Shown here: positions 1-7,000 of the stretch, piece after piece
Numbering within the stretch: position 1 is the stretch's first letter
Layout: every line of letters begins with the position of its first letter
Assembly: GCA_937879825.1 (NCBI GenBank)
Contig: CALFMQ010000194.1
Coordinates: 1-7,281 of the forward strand
DNA length: 7,281 bases
Direction of reading: 5' to 3'
Source of the DNA: an uncultured Phycisphaerales bacterium
GTDB taxonomy: Bacteria > Planctomycetota > Phycisphaerae > Phycisphaerales > UBA1924
The notes under the pieces: generated by a model
Databases searched by the model: none
Seen by the model: only the letters and a program-made list of their open reading frames with translations
What the model was told of the DNA's origin: nothing
Position numbers and translations under genes: made by a program

Positions 1-242
1 TGATCTGTCTCCGGCTTATCGCAAAGCATCGCGAGGGCGGTGCGCACATGCGAGCGTCTTGGATCTTCTCGAAGAACGATGTCATCGCGAACACTGGTGT
101 GATCGTAGCGGGGCTTCTCGTGATGGCATTGGGTAGCCGCGTTCCTGATCTCTTGGTCGGTTCGATTGTCGCCGCGGTTGTGATTCGTGGGGGCGTTCAA
201 ATCTGGGCGGACTCAAGCAGAGACGCAGGGGTCCGGAACTGA
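1..242 (+). CDS. CDF-family cation transporter, C-terminal part (5' end outside window)
   Basis: The reading frame is open from the window edge (first full codon at 3) to TGA at 240-242, giving about 79 residues. The ATG at 48 is internal: the upstream codons in the same frame continue the conserved stretch HREGGAHMRASW, typical of the cytoplasmic loop before TM5 in CzcD-like transporters. Two membrane segments follow: TM5 (DVIANTGVIVAGLLVMALG) and TM6 (PDLLVGSIVAAVVIRGGVQIW). CDF proteins exchange cytosolic Zn, Cd or Co for protons at the inner membrane. In the usual TM5 site the pattern is H/D-x3-D; here it reads D-x3-N (DVIAN), a variant I recall from short 'cation transporter' relatives. 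The protein stops about 10 residues after TM6, so it lacks the C-terminal cytoplasmic metal-binding domain of full-length CDFs. It lies upstream of an RND metal-efflux operon on the same strand, as in czc-type loci. Family is fairly sure; substrate is unknown. Confidence 0.85.
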   Translation, partial: ICLRLIAKHREGGAHMRASWIFSKNDVIANTGVIVAGLLVMALGSRVPDLLVGSIVAAVVIRGGVQIWADSSRDAGVRN

Positions 243-530
243 TTTCTGCTGTAGGTACATCCTCTCACGGTTTCAGGTAGGTGTCCCCCCTCACCCCCGG
301 GTGCCCGACGGGCATGGCTGGCCTTGGTGGTGAGACTCGGGCACCGGATGGCGGGTCCTGCGAACGGGCTCCCCGAGGCCCCGGCAATCCCTTGAACGGT
401 CCAACCGCACTGAACCTCGGTAACCCCCAATAATCTTGGCAGTGTCAGGGATGTCCCGGCAATCGATCCGTCTCGGTCAGGTCTCCGGATCTCAAGCAAC
501 GCTCGGCAAGAGCCGAGGTATACTAAACGC
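243..530. other. Non-coding gap between CDF gene and efflux operon
   Basis: No convincing coding frame, tRNA or known RNA was seen in these 288 bases. Visible structure is limited. The arms ggtgcccga (300-308) and tcgggcacc (337-345) form a 9-bp inverted repeat. A tight palindrome tgcccgacgggca sits at 302-314 inside the left part. The arms gatccg (465-470) and cggatc (486-491) form a 6-bp dyad. A 10-bp direct repeat cccggcaatc occurs at 380-389 and 455-464. None is followed by a T-run, so an intrinsic terminator for the CDF gene is possible but not supported. The 3' end holds the probable operon promoter, listed separately. Confidence 0.6.
502..524 (+). promoter_or_regulatory. Probable promoter -10 box with adjacent 6-bp dyad (candidate operator)
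   Basis: TATACT at 519-524 differs by one base from the TATAAT consensus and is the best -10 candidate in the gap. Directly upstream is a perfect inverted repeat, ctcggc (502-507) - aaga - gccgag (512-517). Its centre (509.5) falls in the middle of a 19-bp spacer if the -35 is at 494-499, the geometry of MerR-family operators. However, no good -35 sequence is visible there (aagcaa), which fits either an activator-dependent promoter or a chance match. Transcription would start near 531, on or next to the GTG start codon of the following gene. Confidence 0.4.
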
Positions 531-956
531 GTGAAGTATCGCCCGCTCGCCATCCTGCTCACCGCGATCATCGCCTTTAACGCCCTCGCTGGCGGTGTTG
601 GCGGCGTGGCTGTACTGTGCTTCGGAGGCGGCCATCAACACGCACCCGCAGAGTCCGATCACTGCGAATCCTCGTGCAGCCACGATGCGTCATGGCCACT
701 CCCCGTGCCCGCGGGAGAGCATGAGCACGACTGCGGCTGTACCGATGTCGAGATCACGACCGCGGAACTCCTGACACTGCCCCGGAGTGACACTGGGAGC
801 GATGTGCCGCCCGCGATCGTCATGTCTCCCTCGTGGGGCGTCATCCTTGCGGAGACCGGCCTTGGTCGCCGCGGCCCGCCGATGCCGCCGCCTTGGTTTG
901 ACCCCGGCGGGGTCCACAGGCTCGCGATCGTGGCGAGCGTTCGTCTGACCATCTGA
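531..956 (+). CDS. Small His/Cys-rich exported protein, first gene of the efflux operon
   Basis: This 141-residue protein starts at GTG 531, the only start that keeps the full signal sequence (MKYRPLAILLTAIIAFNALAG). A hydrophobic segment at about residues 6-29 makes it a secreted or membrane-anchored periplasmic protein. Residues 30-70 are rich in possible metal ligands: His 35, 37, 44, 51, 64, 66 and Cys 30, 45, 49, 68, 70, ending in a CGCTDVEIT motif. The rest is low in recognisable features, with a Pro/Gly stretch (GPPMPPPWFDPGG) and a hydrophobic tail (LAIVASVRLTI). I know similar uncharacterised small proteins, with a VLCxG start and a CxD(V/I) motif, in front of CusC/B/A-type genes in other environmental bacteria, but no named family. 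A periplasmic metal chaperone or sensor role is inference from ligand content and position. The only Shine-Dalgarno candidate is GAGG at 515-518, 12 nt from the start, so initiation may be leaderless. Confidence 0.72.
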   Translation: MKYRPLAILLTAIIAFNALAGGVGGVAVLCFGGGHQHAPAESDHCESSCSHDASWPLPVPAGEHEHDCGCTDVEITTAELLTLPRSDTGSDVPPAIVMSPSWGVILAETGLGRRGPPMPPPWFDPGGVHRLAIVASVRLTI

Positions 957-1041
957 TTTCTGTCTGTTCCTTCGCGCGTGCCGCGGCGGCGTTGTCCGTT
1001 GCGGCTGTCATCGCTTTGGACCCAGACAGGAATCACAAACA
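957..1041 (+). promoter_or_regulatory. Possible RNA hairpin hiding the ribosome binding site of the outer-membrane factor gene
   Basis: The two ends of this short gap are complementary. Bases 957-966 (tttctgtctg) pair with 1023-1032 (cagacaggaa) over 10 positions: nine Watson-Crick pairs and one G-U. Three further pairs form between 968-970 and 1018-1020, and a small inner stem forms between 980-984 and 1001-1005. The right arm contains AGGA (1028-1031), the Shine-Dalgarno sequence for the ATG at 1042. The left arm begins right after the TGA (954-956) of the small His/Cys-rich gene, so a ribosome finishing there would open the stem. The pairing is read from sequence; the regulatory role is inference. 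Confidence 0.35.
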
Positions 1042-2526
1042 ATGGACAATCTGAAACGCCCGCGTCGAACGCGGGTCATGCTGCCGGGCCTCGGCTCGAC
1101 ATTCGCTCTGATCGCGCTGGCGGGCTGCCAGTCGTACGAGCGGGTACCGCTGGAGTTGGCCGACCATCGGGCCGCGCTCGACGCACGGCTCGCTGCCACT
1201 GAACCCATCTCGGATTTCGTTGAGCGGCTCTCCGAGGCCGGCAACCAGGTGCCGGAGCGGTTCGACCCGAACGACGGGCTCTCACCCGCAGAGGGCGAGG
1301 TGCTCGCGCTGTTCTACAACCCTGACCTCCGGCTCGCTCGCCTCGATGCCGGTGTCGCGCTCGCGACCTTCGAGACGGCGGGGCTGTGGGAGGACCCGCA
1401 GTTCGGTTTCGACGGGGCGGAAATCCTCTCGCCGTCGGGGCCGTTCGAATACGGACTCACGCTGAGCCTGACGATCCCGATTTCGGGTCGGCTCGGCGTC
1501 GAGAAGGATCGGGCCGGAGCGGCGTACGAGGCCGAGCTCCGCCGGATCGTGGACGCCGAGTGGAGCACGCGGGCCGCGGTTCGCTCGGCCTGGGCGTCCT
1601 GGTCCGCGGAATCCGAGCGGCTCCGCTTGCTGCGAGATGTGATCGGTCAGGTCGAGCGGATCTCCGCCATCACCGACCGGCTGGAGACGGCGGGAGAACT
1701 CACGCGGGTCGAGGCTCGGCTCCTGCGGGCCGAGTTGGTCGAGACCCGTGCGGATGTCGCCGAGGCGGTGTTCGCAGAAGCCCGGGCCCGTGTCGAACTT
1801 CTCGGTTTGATGGGGCTTCCGCCGGACGCCCCGGTGGAGTTGCTGCCGGCGCTTCCGCCCGCGTCGATCGCCGAGATCGCCGATGCGATCGAGCGACTCA
1901 TCGAGGCGAACACCACCCTCGCGGTGCGGCGGGCCGAGTATCAGGTCGCCGAGGAGACACTCCGCCTGGAAGTCCGCAAGCAGTATCCGGACATCACCAT
2001 CGGCACGGGCTATGGGAGCGAGGACAACGACGACCGACTCTTGCTTGGCGTGTCGATTCCGATACCGATTCTCAACGCCAACCGGGCGGGCATCGCGGAA
2101 GCAAAGGCTCGCCGCGAGGTGGCTCGGGCCGCGGCGGAGACCACCTTCGAGCGCCTGACTCGCGAGCTCTCGATGGCCCGTGCCGCGTACGACGCCTCGC
2201 GAACGCAGCGAGATGCGTTCGAGCGTGACCTTGTGCCGATGCTCGACGAGCAGGCATCCGAAGTTGAGCAACTGATCGACCTTGGCGAGGTCAACACGCT
2301 GCTCTTGCTCGAAACCGTCACGCGACGGTTCGAGGCCAAGAGCCGTCTGCTCGATCTTCGTCTGGCCGAGACCGACGCGGCGATTGAGATCACTCGCCTG
2401 CTCGGCCCGGACGAGCCGGAAATGCCGGCTGCTGTCGAGCCCGCGACCGACGATGACACCACATCCTTAACCACACCACACACCGCGGCGCGAGGCGACA
2501 CGCCCGCCGAGGAGGCATCCCGATGA
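1042..2526 (+). CDS. TolC-family outer-membrane factor of metal RND efflux (CusC/CzcC-like lipoprotein)
   Basis: This 494-residue protein is the outer-membrane channel of the tripartite pump; it forms a trimeric tunnel docked to the adaptor. The start ATG at 1042 gives a lipoprotein signal peptide: basic n-region KRPRRTR, hydrophobic stretch, and lipobox LAGC with the lipidated Cys at residue 29. Two OEP repeats follow, at roughly 80-255 and 286-455. Each has the usual helix and strand pattern: the first opens with LSPAEGEVLALFYNPDLRLA and has LTIPISGR at about 143-150; the second has GVSIPIPILNANRAGIAEA from about 336, where a beta strand turns into a periplasmic helix. Many Ala, Glu and Arg residues mark long coiled helices. 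The final 40 residues are low-complexity Pro/Thr/Glu/Asp and probably disordered. Length fits CusC/CzcC relatives. The gene ends in an ATGA overlap with the adaptor gene, showing translational coupling. The family is clear; the substrate is not set by this protein. Confidence 0.93.
   Translation: MDNLKRPRRTRVMLPGLGSTFALIALAGCQSYERVPLELADHRAALDARLAATEPISDFVERLSEAGNQVPERFDPNDGLSPAEGEVLALFYNPDLRLARLDAGVALATFETAGLWEDPQFGFDGAEILSPSGPFEYGLTLSLTIPISGRLGVEKDRAGAAYEAELRRIVDAEWSTRAAVRSAWASWSAESERLRLLRDVIGQVERISAITDRLETAGELTRVEARLLRAELVETRADVAEAVFAEARARVELLGLMGLPPDAPVELLPALPPASIAEIADAIERLIEANTTLAVRRAEYQVAEETLRLEVRKQYPDITIGTGYGSEDNDDRLLLGVSIPIPILNANRAGIAEAKARREVARAAAETTFERLTRELSMARAAYDASRTQRDAFERDLVPMLDEQASEVEQLIDLGEVNTLLLLETVTRRFEAKSRLLDLRLAETDAAIEITRLLGPDEPEMPAAVEPATDDDTTSLTTPHTAARGDTPAEEASR
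2509..2515 (+). promoter_or_regulatory. Ribosome binding site of the adaptor gene
   Basis: GAGGAGG lies 7 nt before the ATG at 2523, inside the last codons of the outer-membrane factor gene. It fixes the adaptor start at the ATGA overlap rather than at the in-frame ATG at 2532. Confidence 0.8.
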
Positions 2527-3998
2527 ACATCATGGAACGGGCGATCGCGATCGCCCTCGCGGCAGTTCTGCCGCTGACACTGGCCGCCTGCGATGGCGGA
2601 TCTCCGAAGACATCCAGCGAGGCCGAGCATGGCGAGGGGGATGGGCACGACCACTCGTCAGAGGCCGAGGCCGAGGCAACCGGGTCCGACCGTGTCGCCA
2701 TCCCGGCCGCGGTGCGGTCGAACCTCGGCATCAGCTTCGTCAAGGTCGAGCGCCGGCGGGTCGAGCAGACCCTCCGCGTGCCGGGCCGGTTCGAGTACCT
2801 GCCCATGGCGCGACGCGAGTACCGAACCGCCGTGCCCGGGCGGGTTGAGCTGCTCGTCGAGCAGTTCGACCGGGTCGAAGCGGGCCAACCGCTCTACCAG
2901 CTCGATTCGCCGTCATGGCGGGAGATGCAGCAGCAACTGGCCGACGCCGAGGCCCAGATCGAGCGGCTGGATGCACGGCTTGAGACCTTCGAGCCGCTGC
3001 TCGCGGCGCACCAGCAGCACGAGGACAGCCTCCACGAGAGTGTCGCCGTCTGGAACGAGCGGGTCGAACAGTTGCAGTCGGTCCGCGAGGCGGGCGGTGG
3101 CCGCGTCGATGAGTTTGCCCAGGCCCGCGCGTCGCTCGCGAGCACCCGAGCCGACCTTGCCAACGTGATGGAAAAGAAGGCGGAACTCGGAGCGGACCGG
3201 CAGCAGACCGTTGCTGATCTCCGTGCAGCCCGGTCACGCCTGGACTATCTGCTCGATGCCGCCTCATCGGTCGTTTCGCGTTCGAGGGACGAACTCGCCC
3301 GAACCGTCGAGACGCCTCATGGGACCGAGCCCGTTTGGGCCACGATCGCCGCGATCGAGGTCACTGCGTCCGAAGCCGGCGTCGTGGAGATGCTGGGCCT
3401 GACCAACGGCTCGTGGGCGGATGAGAAGACACCCGTCGTCACCGTCGTGCAGCCCGACCGGCTCCGCTTCCGGGCGTCCGGGCTCCAAAGCGATCTGGGC
3501 GTGCTGCGGGACGGGCTCACGGCCCGGATCGTCCCGCCGACGCCGACCGCCGCGGGACGCGCTGTGCCTCTGACCGAGACGATGGACGGCACGATCACAC
3601 TCGGACTTGCCGGCGATCCAAACGACCGCACGCTCGAACTGTTCGTCGTACCCGATGAACTCAAGCCCTGGGCCCGACCGGGCGTCTCGGCTCAGCTCGA
3701 GATCGTGACCGACTCGACGGCTTCGCCCGAACTCGCCATCCCGCTCGCCGCGGTGCAGCGTGATGGGCTCTCGCCCGTCATCTTCCGTCGCAACCCGAGC
3801 AACCCGAACGAGGCGATCCGCATGGAGGCCGACCTCGGTCTCGACGATGGGCGTTGGGTCGCCCTGCTCAGCGGTCTTCGTGACGGCGACGAGGTCGTCC
3901 TCGACGGTGCTTTTCAGCTGATGCTCGCCACCAGCGGTTCGATCCAGAAGGGTGGCCACTTCCACTCCGATGGCACGTTCCACGAAGGGGAGGATTGA
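2523..3998 (+). CDS. RND efflux periplasmic adaptor (CusB/CzcB-like membrane fusion lipoprotein)
   Basis: This 491-residue protein bridges the inner-membrane permease and the outer-membrane factor. The N-terminus is a lipoprotein signal with lipobox LAAC, lipidated Cys at residue 23. An acidic, His-containing linker follows (His 36, 42, 44). The core has the adaptor order: beta-barrel strands (about 60-95), first lipoyl half (about 97-131, with AVPGRVELLVEQFDRVEAGQ), a long alpha-helical hairpin (about 131-245, rich in Gln, Glu, Arg and Ala), second lipoyl half (about 271-318), then beta-barrel and membrane-proximal domains. The C-terminus ends in GGHFHSDGTFHEGED, with His 479, 481 and 487; this ending is familiar from a group of metal adaptors. 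No Met occurs between residues 5 and 94, so the N-terminal Met sites known from E. coli CusB are absent and His is the likely ligand. The gene overlaps the upstream gene by 4 bp and lies 3 bp before the permease, consistent with one operon. Confidence 0.93.
   Translation: MNIMERAIAIALAAVLPLTLAACDGGSPKTSSEAEHGEGDGHDHSSEAEAEATGSDRVAIPAAVRSNLGISFVKVERRRVEQTLRVPGRFEYLPMARREYRTAVPGRVELLVEQFDRVEAGQPLYQLDSPSWREMQQQLADAEAQIERLDARLETFEPLLAAHQQHEDSLHESVAVWNERVEQLQSVREAGGGRVDEFAQARASLASTRADLANVMEKKAELGADRQQTVADLRAARSRLDYLLDAASSVVSRSRDELARTVETPHGTEPVWATIAAIEVTASEAGVVEMLGLTNGSWADEKTPVVTVVQPDRLRFRASGLQSDLGVLRDGLTARIVPPTPTAAGRAVPLTETMDGTITLGLAGDPNDRTLELFVVPDELKPWARPGVSAQLEIVTDSTASPELAIPLAAVQRDGLSPVIFRRNPSNPNEAIRMEADLGLDDGRWVALLSGLRDGDEVVLDGAFQLMLATSGSIQKGGHFHSDGTFHEGED
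3985..3993 (+). promoter_or_regulatory. Ribosome binding site of the permease gene
   Basis: AAGGGGAGG lies 8 nt before the ATG at 4002, within the last codons of the adaptor gene. The strength and spacing support the chosen permease start and tight coupling of the two genes. Confidence 0.8.
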
Positions 3999-4001
3999 GC
4001 C

Positions 4002-7000
4002 ATGTTGAAAGCCGTTATCCGCTTCTCGCTCCGCTATTCCACGCTCGTGCTCATCGCGGCGGTCATGATCGTCGGCTACGCCGGTTATCGCCTGCCGAGG
4101 ATGAGCGTCGATGTGTTCCCCGAACTCAACGCCCCGACCGTGACCATCATGGCCGAGGCAGGCGGGCTCGCCGCCGACGAGGTCGAGCAGTACGTCACCT
4201 TTCCCATCGAGACCGCCGTCAACGGCATGTCCGGCGTGCGGCGGGTCCGCAGTGCCAGCGCGATCGGCCTAGGCATCGTCTGGGTGGACCTTGAATGGGG
4301 CTCGGATCTGTTCGATGCCCGGCAGCTCGTGGCCGAACGGCTCGTGACCGCTCGCGAGAACCTTCCCGATGAGGTTGAACCCTTCATCACCCCGATCACC
4401 TCCATCGCGGGTGAGATCATGCTGATCTCCCTCTCGTCACCCGACGGTTCCGTCAGCCCGATGCAGCTCCGCTCATACGGCGAGTTCGACCTGCGGACCA
4501 AGATTCTCGCGGTGCCCGGCGTCGCCCAGGTCGTCGCGATCGGCGGCGAGCTGCCCGAGTACCAGGTTAATGTCGATCAGGAGCGGCTGAGGCTCTACGA
4601 CCTGACCATCACGGATGTGGTCGAGGCCGCGGGCGGCGCGCACAGCACCGCGAGCGGTGGCTACCTGGTGAATGTGGATAACTTCGAGATCCCGATCCGC
4701 CAGCAGAGCCGGGTGACGCGACCGGAAGACATCGCGAACACGGTCATCAAGTACCACGAAGGCGTCCCCGTGACGATCGGTCAGGTTGCCGAGGTCATCC
4801 TCGGGCCGGCGATCAAGCGGGGCACCGCTTCTGAGGGGGGCGAGCCCGCCGTCGTGCTGTCCATCCAGAAGTCACCGGGCACCAACACGCTTGCCCTGAC
4901 CGACAGTCTTGATGCGCTGTTCGATCAGATCGAGCCGACGCTTCCCGGAGGCGTCGTGCTCAACCGAGATGTTGTCCGCCAGTCGCACTTCATCGACCGA
5001 GCGGTTCACAACGTCACCAAGGTGCTCGGCGAGGCGGTCATTATCGTGCTCGTCGTACTCGTTCTGTTTCTGATGAATCTGCGGACAACGCTCATCACAC
5101 TCACCGCGATCCCGATCTCTCTCGCCGTCGGCCTCCTGATGATGGACGCGATGAACCTCGGGCTGAATGTCATGACTCTGGGCGGACTCACGGTCGCGAT
5201 CGGCGTCCTCGTCGACGACGCGATCATCGATGTGGAGAATGTCTTCCGCCGACTGAAACAGAACCGGGCCATGCCGGAGGCCGAACAGCGTCCCTTTACG
5301 GAGGTCATTTTCGACGCCAGCAACGAGATCCGACCGGCGATGGTCTTCGCCACGGTCATCATCGTCATGGTGTTCGTGCCGCTTCTCTTCCTACAGGGGC
5401 TCGAAGGCCGCTTCTTCCAGCCCTTGGCACTCACCTACATGATCTCGATCCTCGCTTCACTGGTCGTCGCCCTGACGGTCGTGCCCGCGATGTGCCGGTT
5501 CCTACTCAAGGGCAAACTCGGCGGCAAGCACGAGGACCGGGACGGATTCCTGGTCCGCCTTCTGAAGCGGGCGTACGAGCCGTCACTCCGGGCGGCCATT
5601 CGGTACCGGGCGTGGGTGCTCAGCACCGCCGGTGCCGTAACCGCCGCCGCACTCTTGCTGGCGAGCACGTTTGGAAGCTCATTCCTCCCATCGTTCAACG
5701 AGGGCACGTTCACGGTCTTCCTGCTCGCTCCTCCCGGCACCTCGATCGTCGAGAGCGATCGGCTCGCGACGGAGGTCGAGAAGCAACTCGTCCAGATCGA
5801 GGGGGTCCGGTCTGTCTCCCGTCGCACCGGCCGGGCCGAGCGTGATGAGCACGCCGAGCCGGTCAGCAACTCCGAGATCGAGGTCACCGTTGATGCGGGG
5901 AGCGACCGATTCGAGGTGCGCGAGCAGATTGATCGCATCCTCGGAGCCGTCCCTGGAATCACGACGATGGTCGGCCAGCCCATCGAGCACCGCCTCAGCC
6001 ATGTGCTTTCCGGTACGCCCGCGGCGATCGCCATCAATGTCTTCGGTGAGGACCTGACCGAGCTTCGCGATGTAGCCAAGGCGATCGAGGCCGAACTACA
6101 AGGCCTGCCGGGCGCTCGCGATGTCAACGCCAACCGCGAGGTCCTGATCACCACGCTTCCCATCCGATACCGACACGCCGAACTCGCGGCGGTGGGCCTC
6201 AGCCCCGCCGACGCCGCCGAGCAAGTCCGCGAGGCCCTCTACGGCGAGGTCGTGGACACGGTCAACCAAGGAGTGCGGCAGTACGACCTCGTCGTGCGGC
6301 TCGCACCCGAGGAGCGCGAGTCCATCCGGCAGGTCCGCGACCTGCTGCTCAGTGGCCGTGGTGGGGCCACCGTTCGATTGAGCGATGTCGCCGACATCGG
6401 CCCCGAGCGATCGAGCAACCTCATCACCCGCGAGAACGCGCAGCGCAAGGCGGTGGTGTCCCTCAACGTCGCCGAAGGGTCCAACCTGGGCGACTTGGTG
6501 GCCCAGGTGCAGGAGCGTGTTGATCCCATTGTCCAACGGGCCGGCATGACCGTGTCCTACGGCGGTCAGTTCGAAGCGCAGCAGTCGGCCTCCCGGACCA
6601 TTCTGGTCGCGGGCGTTGCGGTCGTGCTCATCATGCTCATGCTGCTCCAGATCTCGACAGGATCAATGCGGGCCGCTGTGCTTGTGATGCTCAACATGCC
6701 CCTCGCGCTCATCGGCGGCATTGCGGCGATCTATATCACCGAGGGGGGTGGGCTGGTCCACAACACCTTGGCGTTGATCGGCATCGGTGGCCCGTACATC
6801 CCGCCCGTGGTGTCCATCGCCAGCCTTGTCGGCTTCATCACCCTCTTCGGGATCGCCGTTCGTAACGGCATCCTGCTCATCAATCATTATAATCACCTCA
6901 TGGAAGCCGAGGGCGTCCCCCTCGGCGAGGCCATCGTCCAAGGGTCCATGGAGCGGCTCGTGCCGATCCTGATGACCGCGATCTCGGCGGTGCTCGGGCT

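Noticed and set aside
302..314. Palindrome tgcccgacgggca as an intrinsic terminator of the CDF gene
   Set aside because: The stem is short with almost no loop and no T-run follows; it is only listed as unexplained structure.
197..571. Minus-strand open frame of 124 codons across the gap and both gene edges
   Set aside because: It overlaps the CDF 3' end and the start and promoter of the small exported protein, has no recognisable motif, and its composition is what GC-rich antisense gives.
1386..2228. Plus-strand 280-codon frame within the outer-membrane factor gene
   Set aside because: An alternate-frame shadow, Arg/Gly-rich, with no domain; the TolC-family frame explains the stretch.
1282..2271. 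Long minus-strand open frame (329 codons) opposite the outer-membrane factor gene
   Set aside because: It lies fully inside a clear TolC-family gene on the other strand; its Arg/Gly/Asp-rich product matches no family and is an antisense shadow.
3264..3983. Minus-strand 239-codon open frame opposite the adaptor gene
   Set aside because: Antisense to a well-supported adaptor, with no motif and no ribosome binding site context.
5435..6163. Minus-strand 242-codon Ser/Arg-rich frame opposite the permease
   Set aside because: The Ser/Arg/Thr-rich composition is typical of the antisense of a GC-rich gene; the permease frame is conserved throughout.
6741..6752. G-rich run in the permease as a programmed frameshift site
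   Set aside because: The downstream frame continues with conserved TM10-TM12 sequence in the same frame, so no shift is needed.
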